DNA of 64,000 nucleotides from Primula veris (lineage: Eukaryota > Streptophyta > Magnoliopsida > Ericales > Primulaceae), in assembly GCA_963682055.1 (NCBI GenBank), contig OY821749.1, forward strand, positions 28,465,631-28,529,630, written 5' to 3'. The notes beneath the pieces are model-generated. The model ran no database searches, was not told where the DNA came from, and saw nothing but the letters and a program-made list of their open reading frames with translations. This document shows, one piece after another, positions 22,740-34,985 of this stretch. Position 1 is the first letter of the stretch, and each line of letters begins with the position of its first letter. Both the position numbers and the translations under genes were made by a program.

Positions 22740-22840
22740 TCATGTATGTATGTATAGATTCTTTAAGGTTATATGACTTATATGTATGGTCCTCGTAGTT
22801 TAGAATAGAGTTCTATTTAATCATATGCTTTTAAGTTTGA
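22740..22840. repeat. Diverged copy of the intron-1 array unit upstream of IDH
   Basis: The order TATAGATTCTTTAAG, then GGTCCTCGTAGTTTAGAATA, GAGTTCTATTTAATCATAT and TTTTAAGTTT matches the array unit seen in intron 1 (for example from about 20763: TATAGATTCTTTAAG, GGTCCT, TTGGAAGAGAATTCTATTC). So IDH exon 1 lies between copies of the same repeat. Confidence 0.55.
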
Positions 22841-24847
22841 GAAGTTGAGAAGTTTGAGAAGGCAAGTTCATGACATTTTTTTTAATAAACAGTTTTGAAA
22901 TAAAATAAATAAATAAAAAATATTTAAAAAATCAGTTCGAATCGTGAAAACGGAGGGGGAGTTTTGCGACTCCTCCAAATGAGGGAGTTTGGTGCCCCTC
23001 CTCTAATGAAAACTCACTCGTGTATATTTAAATCTCATGTTTTCGACTTTGAAATGTCTGTAGGTGTGTGTTTTTTTTAATAAGTTTTTCATTCTTAAAT
23101 AGTAGTTTTTGGTAGTTAAATTATATCAATTTTACATTTATACCTCAAAATATTTTTTCCTGAAAATTTTGAAGAAATTGTATCAAATCCTTAAATAACA
23201 TGTTTTTTTTTAAAGAATGACACTTATTTAGAGTCTTAGTGGGAATATTTTTTTTTGTATTTGTAGTATAATGTCGTTGTTAAAGGATGGAAGTACGAAA
23301 TATTTGGCCTACTGCGTACATATTTTTTCACATTTCATTAAATATTGAAGTAAATTTGGCATCCTCTTGATCGGTTTATATCGTATTTTTTGTTGTAAAT
23401 GGCGATTGCCTTTTAGTAAACTTCACAAGAGCACCTTAGTCTCGATCTTCATTATATTTTCATGAAACTCAGATCGTATCATCTCCATAAAAATTTCAAA
23501 TTTTTTTAAAGGTGGGCGAACACTGTCCGTTCCGCTCGTAAATTAGGGAAAAATAAATTAGGGAAAAAGCTAAATGGTTGATGTTAGTTAAAAGGACAAC
23601 TCAACTAATCATCATCATTCAACCCACTAAAGATCCTCTTAGTAATAATTTGTTTCATGTAAATTCTTTTAGTTCCAAGTTAAAACAATTTAGTTCCTTA
23701 AGGATTAATCATCCTCATCCACTTTAAAACCCCAGAATAATTAGGCTTCTTTGATAATTAACCAGTTTTTCAACTTTTAAACCAATACTATAAGAGGTCG
23801 AACTAACATGAGTAGACTTCCTTCACTAGTAGTATTTATACAATTTTCGCGTATATTACAAATAAATATCAGTATATTATGATGAAGCAATGGATCCATC
23901 TTTCCCTTAATTAATTCATAAAATTCTATTTAATTTGTTTGGGAGTTTAAACTTTTCGCTATTTTATTACATTGTTCTTCTTTACATGTGGTGGCTGTTA
24001 CACACTACCAACAAATGAAGATTGTTCATTAAATCTAATTAACCATGATAACTACACAGTTTAACCTTTTTCTTTCATTTTAGTGGTAAATCCTTTTAGT
24101 TTTTGAGATGATTTTATTTTTATTAAACAAGCTATTAGGACTTCTTATGGTTAATCAAGAAGGCTATCAACATTGCCGTAAGTGATTTTGCATTTTTATT
24201 ATAAGTTATTATATGGACTCGTGTATAGAAGAAAGATTAGCGTCGACAAAGGCTCGTGATTGATATTACAATGGTCAAGCAAGGCAAAAACCCCTCAGCC
24301 CGTACCTTGTCATGCGGTTTTGGAGTTTCTCCTGATATTATTCTCTATTGATTTCTTATGGTGGTTAATGAGGTTTATGATTTTGCAATTGGACATATGC
24401 TTGAGTTTTTTAATCCATCTATATAACGATGTGGACTTACATATAAGTTGACATATGTATAAATGATTTTTCTCACATATATACGGAATTGTAAAACAGG
24501 TTCTCATTTGTAAAACAGGTTCTCATTTGTAAAACAGATGTAACATGACTACCCATTGAAATTTATATAAAAAAATATGTTCTTTAACAAAAAAAAATAA
24601 AAAAAAATAATTGCAAATTGAGGATAGAGCCGGAAAGTTAAATGAATATACAAAGAGGACACTGGCTTTCAGATTTCAATTGGGCAATTATTTCTTGCCT
24701 GTGTGACTGTGTCTCTTGAAGGCATTATAAAGACAGCAAACATTCCTTTGAGTACTTCTTCTTACTTTGACTTTGTTTATGTCTTGGCCATAAATGTTTA
24801 TAAAACCCATAAATGCTTGTTACTCAATAATGGTTTTCTAACCTTGT
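22841..24847. other. Intergenic, no gene seen
   Basis: AT-rich DNA between the IDH promoter side and the PAL-like scar. At 24496-24537 a 17-bp unit (GTAAAACAGGTTCTCATTT) is repeated just over twice. Short open frames here show no domain. Confidence 0.5.
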
Positions 24848-25575
24848 TGATTGTTATTATAGATGAAATAACTAGTCATGACCACAAAGAAATTGGAAAA
24901 GAAATCTTTGCAGATTTCACATGATCAAATATAGGGAAAAAAACTAGAGCTTTGACAAAGAAATCTAAACACAAACACCTTTAGCATTCCATAGCTTTTT
25001 TGTACCAAAAAAACAATAAACTACACAAATAAGTGTTCCTCATCACTCACCAGTCATCATTGTGAAGACACACACTATCAATAACAACTTTTACTAATTG
25101 CTTAGATTCCCTGTAATACTAGAGAAATATATTTGTTAGTATTAAATATTTTGAGTGAAAAAATTTAGAATGTAAACGTAAATTATGGGTTCTAACTTCT
25201 AGTATTTGAACTTTAGGAAGATATAATTATAAATAACTAGAGAAAGTAAATTGTTTCCACAAAATTAGACCATTCGTGTGAAGTACTTTTGTTTCTCAGG
25301 GCAATGCTTGTATATAACGCAAAGTTTTACGTACGTTCCATTCATGTAAAAGGTGCATGTTTTCTAAAAAATAAAGGTATTTTAAAAAAATATGGAAATA
25401 AATCATATTATAATCTAACAGATAGGAATCTCTAACTTCGAGGAATTTCATGGATGGTCTCATTTTTCCCAATGTGTTTTCTTAATCAATAATTTGTTTA
25501 TAATCTAACCAATTTGTTAATTGTTTTGTTAACGAGTTTTTTAGGCGCATCGTTTAAGCACTAAATAGTTTTTTT
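24848..25575 (-). pseudogene. Scar of a deleted PAL paralogue (3' flank fused to 5' flank)
   Basis: Bases 24848 to about 25095 match the PAL 3' flank at 34661-34905, for example CTAGAGCTTTGACAAAGA, TCTAAACACAAACAC and TTTAGCATT. Immediately after, about 25096-25575 match the PAL 5' flank at 39768-40420, for example GGGTTCTAACTTCTAGTATT, ATAAATAACTAGAGAAAGTA and TAACGAGTTTT. Both halves keep the minus orientation of PAL and none of its coding sequence lies between. The simplest reading is a duplicated PAL locus that lost about 4.86 kb holding the whole gene. An ancestral site lacking PAL is the less likely alternative. Confidence 0.7.
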
Positions 25576-25618
25576 TTGGCATAAGACTATTTTATTAGAA
25601 AAAAGACTACAACGTACA

Positions 25619-26408
25619 CAGGGGCGGACCTAGGGGGTGGCCGGGATGGCCGTGGCCACCCCCAACGACGATTTTTAATTTTTTTTATATGTGTAATTTA
25701 AAATTTTCTAATATATATATACATTGATGGTCCCTCTAATTAAACAAAATAGTTGTTGTTGTAGTGGTAAAATTGATTTTAAGGTAGTGGAAACTTAGGA
25801 GTTCAAATCACACCATATGTTTTTTTCTAAAAATTTCTGTTTTTTATCTTAAAATGATCAAATTTCGTAAATGACCATTGTATTTTCCTCTGCATGTCCT
25901 TATTTTGTAGGGTCAAACTACTAATATTGTATGGTGACTCTGAAAACTTCACGATATCTTTCCTTTTAGTTTATTACTTCAACTAAAAGAAAATTCAAAA
26001 CATATGATCTGAAATCAATATAAAGGAAAATAGGAAATTGACAAAAAAAATCTCTCATATGTATGTTGCAATAAACCATTTATTTTGGTTTTACATTTTA
26101 AAAAATGAAACGATTTTCTCAAAAAATATTGTATAGTGGCTTTAAAAACTTTACCTACAGTGAAAATTTAAACCATGACTGCTATTTTATTATTTAAACC
26201 AAAAGAAAATTAAAGTGTATAGTGTAAAATATATTGAAGGAAGTGAAACAAAAAATATCTTATATATGTTGTACTGTATAATCAGTTAATGAAGCTCGTC
26301 GAAGATTGTGAAATATCATTTGCAATCCGCTTATCATGACTAAATATAAAAAAAAAATATGTTACTTATTTTGTGTCTCCGTTCAATCTAATTTCTGGCT
26401 CCGTCCTG
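25619..26408. mobile_element. hAT-like non-autonomous element
   Basis: The left end CAGGGGCGGACCTAG and, inverted, the right end CAGGACGGAGCCAGAAATTAG form imperfect terminal inverted repeats of the CAGGGGCGGA type seen in plant hAT-related elements. The interior is AT-rich with no coding frame. Clear 8-bp target duplications were not found. Just left of it, 25567-25600 has a T-run followed by TTTTATTAG, resembling a retroelement 3' end. Confidence 0.45.
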
Positions 26409-27392
26409 TTTGAACCGAATTTGAACAATTTCAAGTTTTTAACCGGAGGGAAAAAAACTAATACGAAGCTACAAACTTAATAAAAGAAACTACTGACTAT
26501 TGTATTTACACAACCCTGGCACTGGTTTTTCTACCAAAAGACTCTATTCATCACCTATTGTCCCCCAATTAAAACATTAAATTCTTGATTTTAGCACATT
26601 TATCTTCGGTTGATTAACCCAAGACACAAAATTTTATATAAGAAAAATTATTTATTACTCTGTTAGACCTAATTTAATTGCGTCCTTTGTTCGTGTGGGG
26701 TTGAACATGAAATCCCATGTACCCCATAAAAGGTTTATTTGACTCATTTTTGTATCTCGGGACTACGAACGAGTAGTGCATAAGGAAAAACATGTGTGAA
26801 TGCTAGCAGGATTATACGAGTAAGGGTTTTTAAAAAAAATAAACAATCTCGTCCTGACTCATAATTTGGGACTGTAAATCCTCAACAAAGCGAGGCCTTA
26901 GTCTTCAGACAAGCGCGTTACATGGTCAATTTGGCATCATCTTTTTTGTCAAAAAGTTGCTTACGATAAGAAAAAAGTTTACTTAAAAAAAGTTATGGTA
27001 ATGTGTTTGGCACAAGCTTACCTTTTTTTTTTACTAGAGTATAAGTTATTTGTAACTTTTTTTTATTGACACGTCATTTATTACCTATCTTTAACTTATA
27101 AATGAGTATATAAATATATTCTACAAAATTAATATTTTTGCAAGAAAATTATGTGGAAAGGCTAAAAAGATCCGCAAATTCCATTTTCTATGTTTTCGAG
27201 ATTTTTTTTAATTATATTTTTTGACCTTATATAATAAAACCTACCTTTTCAAAAGCAAAAAAAATAAAATAACTAGGGGTGAACAAGTTGACCAAACCAA
27301 GCTTAATTAACCGACCCAACCAAGACAAGCGGCCCAATTAAATCGATTTTTAATAATTATAAACCAAACCGGTTGTTTATAATTATAATAAT

Positions 27393-27462
<70 letters not shown>

Positions 27463-28103
27463 ATATTATAGATATAATTATAATTCATGAATAACTTAAT
27501 TTAGTATGTCATTTTGTTACTTTCCGTACGTTATACGTAAATGAGACATTGCCGGGTCTAAATACTAACACCCCAACTCGGACATGGTGCCCCAAATTTT
27601 TATTTTTTTTCATAGTTAGGCTAACACTATATCATTTTCTTAAAAGATCACTGATTTTGCTTCAATTTTTTCTAATAATCACCATTGTATTAATTTGTAA
27701 CTTGAAAACAAATTTTTTTTGAAAGAAAGTAAGCAGTTTTATATATTTTGAATTATATCTCTTTAAAATGCTAAATAAACAATTTAAATCAAGTAAGTTA
27801 TAAAAACTTGATAATCAATTTATTTAAAGTAATTTTTAACAAAATGGCGAAATCAATAATTTTAGAAAAAAAAGAAGAAGATTTTTTCAAACATTTTTAG
27901 TGGTGAAAAAAAGTAAATAGGATACAAAAATAGTTTAATCTCCATTCTCCCCCCAACTCACACTTTAAACATGTTTTGAGTTGTTAAAACTCAAAAGTTA
28001 AAAGACTCACGCTCCATACTCCAGACACACAAAACACAAACTCCTCACTCCAGACTCACTCAGTTTCTCAAACATTATTCGGGAGTTTCAAAGTGAGTGG
28101 CGC
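26409..28103. other. Intergenic region upstream of the REVEILLE-like gene
   Basis: AT-rich DNA with no recognisable gene. It contains the long AT microsatellite at 27396-27460. The last 100 bases, rich in CTC, CACA and CACTC, probably include the 5' leader of the REVEILLE-like gene. No TATA box is proposed. Confidence 0.45.
27396..27460. repeat. (AT)n microsatellite
   Basis: About 32 uninterrupted AT dinucleotides. Length at such loci is prone to assembly error and polymorphism. Confidence 0.95.
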
Positions 28104-31100
28104 ATGGACCATCCGAACACTGATGAAGCTCCTACCTCAACCCCAATGGGCAATAAGTCAGTGGACAACCGGAGTTTGAAGGTTCGAAAGCCGTACCCGA
28201 AAGGAACAGTTCATGTGTCTTGGAAAGAAATTGAGCGTGAAAAGTTTGTCGAAGCAATTAACCTGTTTGTTCTCTTTTTCTATACTTTTGTTGTATCTCA
28301 CTTTTACTAATTACTTTGTTATTATCTACATATCTGCATGCATCATACAAATCTCTTATTTTTGAGCGAAATAAATGCTACTTGATTGGTTTGGAGTGAA
28401 AATCTCGTGTCCCTTTATTTGTGCCCATCTATGACTCAAAAACGAAAAAAGAGCTTTTTGATTTCCATTTTTTATAGATATTCATAATGATTCAGATGAT
28501 AATGTATTCAAACACGTTATTTATAAAGTCGTAAAAACTGAATATTGAGCCAATATGATTAAGGGGATTTAGGAGGGGGCATAAGATTTTGCCTTGTCAG
28601 GTTGTTATTTCAAGATTGGGGATTATCATTGTTAATTAATTACTGTTTAGAACTTCAGACGGAGTTTAGTAAGATATATGTCATTTTGGGATTGAGTGAA
28701 AAATGGATTCTTACAAATGGTTCTTTGTTTCGTTCAAAAATTCTTGGACGTGGAGTTGAAAGCAGCTCATAGTTGGTGTGGGACTTTGGGTGTTTTTTTC
28801 GTGGGATTGTGGTGTTTGTGGATGTAATTATCTAGTGAGCTCAAGGTATTAGGGTTTCTTAAAGATCATGACTCTTTGTTTTGAGATGATCATCATTGAT
28901 TGTTTCTTAGAGTAATGGGCTCGGTTGTCTAATTCAGCGATCTTATTAATTAAGGATGAATTTTTTTGAAGTTCTTAATTATGTGGTTCTGTTTGAATAG
29001 GAGTTATGGAATTTGGCGTACTGATTTGGTCGTGTGAGATTTGTGACTTTCACCATGTATGCGTATGTCAGTGTTGTAGGGTAGCAAATACTGACATCAT
29101 TTGCTGAGCAAAGTGTTGTACTGAAATTTGTCTGAACTAGATTGTTTATGGAAGATTAGCACTTGATATAGATTTAAGTTAAGCCACTTCTATCTGAATA
29201 ATTCTGAGTTTTTTAAACTAGCTCAACTTAAATGTTTACTCTCGAGTTGTGGGTCATTAATTAGGGTTTGGGTATCGTGCATTTTAGGATTTCATAATGT
29301 CATTATGTTTGTGTGCAACTGTGCATGTGGAATTAGAGAATTCACTCTACTGCACATTTTTCATTACTTCATTTGCTGCCGTCGAGTAGGTTAGATGGAA
29401 CTTTTCCTAGGTTTTTTTTTCCATGGGAAACTAGACCTTGAAATTTGTAACTCCTACTGTGATTTCGTTGTGGAACTTCAATGTGGATTAATGTCTATTA
29501 CTTAGTACTTTTTACAGTAATGTGTTGCTAGGTGTTTTCAAGAATTGCACTGCTGTCAAATTGATTAACTAGGGTATTGAATGCATCAGTTACTGTGTAA
29601 GCATTGCTGCTCGAGTAATGTCTATTATTTTAAAAGTATCAGAACTTCAAAGCTCTTGTTATGTTTTTGGTTCCCGAGTTTCGATTTACATTACTCTATT
29701 TTGAAATTAGAGATTTTCATTATGAAATGGTGGGACTGGGAGGTGATGCGTTAAGGTTATTTTACTCATCAATTCTTGGGTGTATAACTTGATTTTTGCG
29801 TAACTTCTTCTGTTATGGGATTGACCTTTGAAGCCCTCAATGAAAAACTTGATACATAAAATCACTTACTTGTACATCAGACCGCAATCTTAAATATTTA
29901 CGTAGGGTTTTCGAATTTTGTGGAATTTTATACTTACTAATTAATTCTGTGAAATCTGGAACGACTAATTATGGTGGTGATGTAGACGGTGTTAGAGCAT
30001 GTTTTGAATCCAGTTAATTAGGGTTTTGTCCATTAGTTGCCAAGTAAGATTTGTAGCCTACATTTCCCTAGTTTTGTAGAATTCTTGAAGGATAAACCTT
30101 AATTTGGTATGACGACATTTGATTGAAAACACCTCAATCAAATGCCGTTCTGGAGGTTGTTTTGAGGTGTATCCGTATCTCTGTTTTAAAATTCGCACTA
30201 CATAGCGCTATGTAGCGCGAAATAGCGCTTTTTTGGTAAAAAACGCAACGAAAAATCACGATTTTGGGTGAAATTGCGCTAAAATCGCGCTATAGGGGAC
30301 CAAAAGCGCAAAAATCGCGAAATTCTGGACCAAAAGCGTAAATAGCGAGTTAAAAAAAAACAGCGGATATAAATAATAAATATATATTGTGCAATTTCAT
30401 AAAAGTGTCTACAGTCCAAATGGTTAAGACTGTGCTGTAATTTCCAGCAGACCTGGTTCGAAACTCACCAACAACAATTTTTTTTTTTGATTTTTTTTTA
30501 TTACTATCTAATATAACTATATTTTTTTATTTTTTTTTTGTTATATATTCTAAAGTTTAGTGCATATTTAGGCAAAAAAAAATACACCGCAAAGCGCTAT
30601 ATAGCAACGCTATTAGCGCTTTTAGCGTTTCTCTCGAAAAAACGCTACGATAGCGATAACGCTATTTAAAACACTGATCCGTATGGCATAATATTTGAGG
30701 GAGATACAAGTAGTAAAGATGTTTTCTGGAAGCACATTTGTTGAACATAGGGTTGTAACTGCATATGACATTTAGAATTTTATATGGCAAACCTAACGAG
30801 TAAAAACATTCACTGTGGTGTTAGATGTGAATTACTTCAGGCGTAGGCAGTAGCACATTGGATAAATCTTAGTTGAAATAGGAGGGAACTTTTTTTTTTT
30901 TAACGGCGACCATTTTATTGAGAAGAAAACAAAGTACGTTCATGGAAACAAGCCTTCCATGATAACTTCCAAGAACAAACACGACTAAATTTCCAGATAT
31001 AAGTTGAATACATTACATATTTGTCAAATAACTCCAGCAATTGTAACAAAATAGGAGGGAACTTATAAGCTAGGTAAAGGTGTTCTTTTCCTTATTGAAA

Positions 31101-33432
31101 CAAGGGACTTGAGTGTCTTAATATACATTTCTCTATGGTTCATTTAATGCGTGTTTTAGGTCTTAACAAATGTTTCATTCTACACATTTTTTCCATGTCC
31201 AGATGTCGCTAGTGTATGTATAAATTATGCAGTGTCTCACTTTTGGCTTGTAGGATTGACTCAACAAAATACCACTTTTATTTCCTTCATTCTTTCCAAA
31301 AAAATTCGTTATTACTATCACGTCCATTCTCCGTCATTACCTCTTCACAGATTTGGCCGTGACTGGCAGAAGATTACAGAATTTGTTGGAACCAAGAATG
31401 TCATCCAGGTGAGGAGGGTCACAAATTCCAGATTTTTGTTTAAAATAATAATGTTCTGCGTTTTCTAAATTTAGTTATTTATTTACCTATGCAGATTCGA
31501 AGCCATGGACAAAAGTACCTTAGCAAAGCTGAAAAAAAGGGTTTTGGTTTTCCCCTTCCTCGTCCAAAACGCAAAGCGTCTCACCTTTATTCGCAAATAA
31601 CTTCAAGGCAGGTTTTAGCAAATAACTGCTCCACTAGCACAAAGTTTACCCCAAGAATTTTGCTGAAGGCTAATCACAATTCGTCTATAATAGGTAATCT
31701 GTATATTGAGTAAATAAATTGTTCATTGTAGGCTACGGAAATTCTAAATTGCAAAAAAAATCTTTTGAATTGTCTAATTGGCTACCTGAAATTTGGGATA
31801 AGCCATAAGTTATCTCTAGGTGGGAAATTTGTAAGGAGGGATGTGATACGCGTATTTTGTCCTTGTCGGCAAAAAAAAAAAAAAAAAACTCCAAAAAAAT
31901 TACTGCCAATAGAATATAGATAGCTAGTAGAGGCTCTGTATGTTTGCTTGTTTAGGTGTTCAAATGGTGGATTTGTTTGATCCTGTTATATACTCATTAA
32001 TTTGTCGACTTGAACATTTAAATTACTAGATGAAATAGATATATTTCTCTTTTTGATACATTGACTAAGATGGAATACGTACCTCAATAGATGAAAAAAT
32101 ACAACAAAAGTAGGCTAATTCTTCAACTTCGTTTGATTGACATTTTGTGGTCGTTTTCCGGAAGTACTGATGAGGAATACAATCATGATAGTTGTTCCAT
32201 TTCAAAATTATGTCCTCTTGCATTAGCTTCTCGTCATAAACTCGATGACCTCGGTGTTCACCTTTCTTTCTTGATTCGTTTACATTTTTTCTCAGATTTG
32301 ATTATATTCTTTGACCCATTGCAGCTCTTCCTAATTTCACTCTAGTAAATGATTTCATGGCCAGCGTGTTTGACCAATGCACTGCCGATCTTTCACAGAA
32401 ACTAAATGAAATGGAGCTCATTGATGTTGAAACGGTATGTCTTTACCAATATTTTGTTTAATTAGTCTGGCAGGCTGAAGCCTGTATACAATTTTCAATT
32501 TTTTTCCTTGGAATAGCTGAATCTTTGGTCTCGATGTAAGGTATTAGACAAACTTCACATTTTTTTATCCTTACACCTGAAAGTTATAAAAAATTTACGA
32601 GTTGCTTGAGAGATTTTATCACCCCTACTGGAAAAACAGAATCTGAATGATAAATAATTTGGAATTGTCGTAGGTAGTAACTATAATGGTAAAATGCAAA
32701 TAACTTCCGTGAACTATGGATGATTTGCAAATGAACATCATGATAATTGAATTTTTTTCAATTGACCTCATGATCTATCAGACATTTGCGATCAACCTCC
32801 ATGTCCACTTTTAAAATGGTGGAATTTTGTGCTGGATGGTTCGTTTTTGACAAAAGATTTCTTTAACTCTATGTTCTTCTGATATCTATGCAAATTAAGC
32901 AACCGAATTTGGAACGGCACCATTTTTCTTTTAACAATCTGGTTTTCGCAGACTATAATTCGTTTTTGTGTAAAACTACTTGAAATGACGTTGTTCTGTT
33001 AACCGTTATCTTAAATATGTAGGCATTTTCAGATGCATAAATCAAACAAAGAAAATTCTAAAATGGACCAAGGAAGACAAAGTTGTCTTTTTAAAGGTTT
33101 GCATGAGGGTTAATTGCAAAAATTGGATAGTTTCTCGGGACTAATTGCAAGTTTGTGAGGGTCAATTGCGATCTAACCATAGTTCATAAGGGTTAATTGC
33201 AAACTGCTGATAGTAGTTAGTAAAGATGTCTCACATTTCACTTTTGGAATGCCGAATGCACATTCAAAATAAGCTCAGTTCATATACATTAAGTATCTAC
33301 TTTCATAATTTGTTCATTTAGGTGTTGTTGTCGATGCGGCACTCAGAGGTCAAATTTAAGAAGGTGCGGGAGGTGGTCGAAGCCAAAGTTAAGGATTTGA
33401 AGATGGGAGACGAGGAAGTGGCGGTTCTCTAA
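28104..33432 (+). CDS. RVE: REVEILLE/LHY-CCA1-like single-MYB transcription factor
   Basis: Five exons splice in phase to 212 residues: 28104-28264, 31351-31408, 31495-31693, 32325-32434, 33322-33432 (TAA). A single MYB-like repeat starts at KVRKPYPKGT and runs through SWKEIEREKF and LFGRDWQKITEFVGTKNVIQ to IRSHGQKYL, followed by PLPRPKRKA as in the RVE8/LCL clade. The C-terminal block (LPNFTLVNDFMASVFD, ETVLLSMR) matches the conserved LCL-type tail. Family members are nuclear, bind evening-element DNA and act around the circadian clock. Oddities: the signature SHAQKYF reads SHGQKYL, and the segment between MYB and tail is short, so the protein falls well below the near-300 residues of RVE8. 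A missed exon around 32160-32255 (frame with STDEEYNHDSC) was considered but its phase does not fit. Exact clade is uncertain. Confidence 0.78.
30179..30676. mobile_element. hAT-type MITE in REVEILLE-like intron 1
   Basis: A 498-bp element is flanked by a perfect 8-bp direct repeat ATCCGTAT (30171-30178 and 30677-30684). The ends are CTCTGTTTTAAAATTCGC and, inverted, CAGTGTTTTAAATAGCG. Both subterminal regions are packed with GCGCTA/TAGCGC motifs. The 8-bp duplication and CAGTG-like end fit the hAT superfamily. There is no transposase, so it would depend on a partner. Confidence 0.85.
30408..30475 (+). repeat. Pol III-promoter-like (tRNA-like) block inside the MITE
   Basis: TGGTTAAGACTG resembles an A box and, about 35 bases on, GGTTCGAAACTC resembles a B box, in tRNA-like spacing. 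The sequence does not fold into a complete tRNA. It may be a nested SINE head or a coincidental tRNA-like segment carried by this MITE family. Confidence 0.3.
30892..31048 (-). mobile_element. Retroposed poly(A)-tailed fragment (LINE 3' end or retrocopy)
   Basis: A 157-bp insert starts with a T-run (a minus-strand poly(A) tail). It is flanked by a 16-bp direct repeat AAATAGGAGGGAACTT at 30876-30891 and 31049-31064. On the minus strand an AATAAA signal (CTCAATAAAATGG) lies about 10-15 bases before the poly(A). Variable-length long target duplications plus poly(A) indicate LINE-driven insertion: either a heavily 5'-truncated LINE or a truncated mRNA copy. No protein match is evident. Confidence 0.75.
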
Positions 33433-34107
33433 GAATTTCTCTGTCCGAGTTAATCATTTGTTACATATGATATGTGCGTGAATTTCCGTTTGCAAGCCTA
33501 ACTATAAGAATTGTAGTCGGTATATTGAAAACAATGTAAGGCCAATATCGCTGTGATGCTCAGATCACGGTTCAGTTGTGACTCAAAATATATATGCTCA
33601 GTTCTAAATCAAATAGTTTGAACTTCTATTATAAATGGTCTTTGTATTTTGTCACGAGATTGTAAAAGGTAAACTAGCGGTTTCCTTTATATTTCGTTTC
33701 CGACATCTTGTTATTTTTCGTTTATATTGTAGCTATTTTTCATTGAGTTTAGAAATTGTTCTCAAATTATATTTGCGTTGCCTTGTTAAATACTACGAGT
33801 AGACTGTTTTCACTCAAATTTCAAATGAAAAATTTATTTTTTGTCCAAAAAAATAAAAATTCATACAGGTTAAATCACCATATGAGAATAATTACCAAAC
33901 ATGTGCAAGATATACAAAATAATACGAGGGTGATAAATAATTATCTAGAGAGAAAGTGGTTATTATACCTTCTTCTCTCTTGTTTATTTGTAGGGTTTTC
34001 TAGATCACTGGACTTGCACTGTATTTTCACGATCCAACCTTAGTAAAAATCACTTTATTTGCTAATTGAAGATTATCTTGGGGTTTTACTGAGATTTTTT
34101 AGCCTAA
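33433..34107. other. 3' flank of the REVEILLE-like gene
   Basis: Probable 3' UTR followed by AT-rich intergenic DNA. No further gene was recognised; the open frame at 33756-34043 has no domain. Confidence 0.4.
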
Positions 34108-34377
34108 TTGGATCGAATACCGGGTTTTGCAGTTTTGAGGTGCTATGTACTAAGTTGTCACTCACTCTTCTTAGTGATAACCAGTATGCTTTTTGCTTTG
34201 GCGATAAATCCCGTCCATCATGAGAGGACAAATCATATTGAGATTGATGCTCATTTTATAAGTGAACAACTTCATAATGGTTTAATTCACATGACGTATG
34301 TGTTTTTTGCTTATCAATTGGCTAAAATCTACACAAAGGCACTCTCTGCACCAACTTTCTCGGGTTTATGGGAATGA
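34108..34377 (+). pseudogene. Copia polyprotein fragment (RNase H C-terminus)
   Basis: The frame contains NPVHHERTNHIEIDAHFI, LHNGLIHMTYVF and LAKIYTKALSAPTF, the standard C-terminal end of Copia Pol (the region after the RNase H catalytic core). Everything upstream of it is missing. A degenerate polypurine tract TTGAGGAAGAGTAT follows at 34397-34410, and AT-rich DNA to about 34600 could be the start of its 3' LTR. It is a truncated relic with no partner LTR in the window. Confidence 0.8.
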
Positions 34378-34608
34378 TTTCTATTCATTCTCCATCTTGA
34401 GGAAGAGTATTTATGTATATTGGTGTGTTTGTGACTTGTTTGTAATTACTTGATAGTCATTCTGTCACTTTATGCAATCAAGTGTACTCAATTGTAATGA
34501 GATAGAAATATGTGGATCAATTTGTAATGTTGTAATAATATAAATAGTTTGCTACAGTTGTAACAAACTAACTGAATTTGGTTGATCAAATTGGATCGCC
34601 ATTGATTG

Positions 34609-34610
<2 letters not shown>

Positions 34611-34642
<32 letters not shown>
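34611..34642. repeat. (ATT)n microsatellite
   Basis: About eleven uninterrupted trinucleotide units lie just downstream of the Copia fragment and about 340 bp from the PAL stop codon. Confidence 0.95.
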
Positions 34643-34643
<1 letters not shown>

Positions 34644-34985
34644 GTATTGAAATCATAGCCATTGATTATTATAGATGAAATAACTTGTCATTACCAAAAA
34701 GAATTTGAAAAAGTAAACTTTGCTTATTTCACAATATCAAGGTAAAGGAAAAAGAACTAGAGCTTTGACAAAGAGATCTAAACACAAACACATTTAGCAT
34801 TTCACTGTTTTTTTGTACCAAAAAAGACAATAACTACACAAACAAGTGTTTTTCATCACTATCCACCTTCACACCCACTGTCAATAAAAACTATTTATTA
34901 CAACCAACATAAATAAAATGAAGTATTAAGTCACAAGTAGAAAAAACCCAAGACCATTATTGAAACTTATTTCCTATCACCTTAA

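Noticed and set aside
30408..30475. tRNA gene
   Set aside because: Only box-like motifs; no cloverleaf with acceptor and anticodon stems could be drawn.
32091..32345. Additional REVEILLE-like exon with STDEEYNHDSC
   Set aside because: Its acceptor requires phase 2 while exon 3 ends in phase 1; direct joining to 32325 is in phase. RNA evidence could overturn this.
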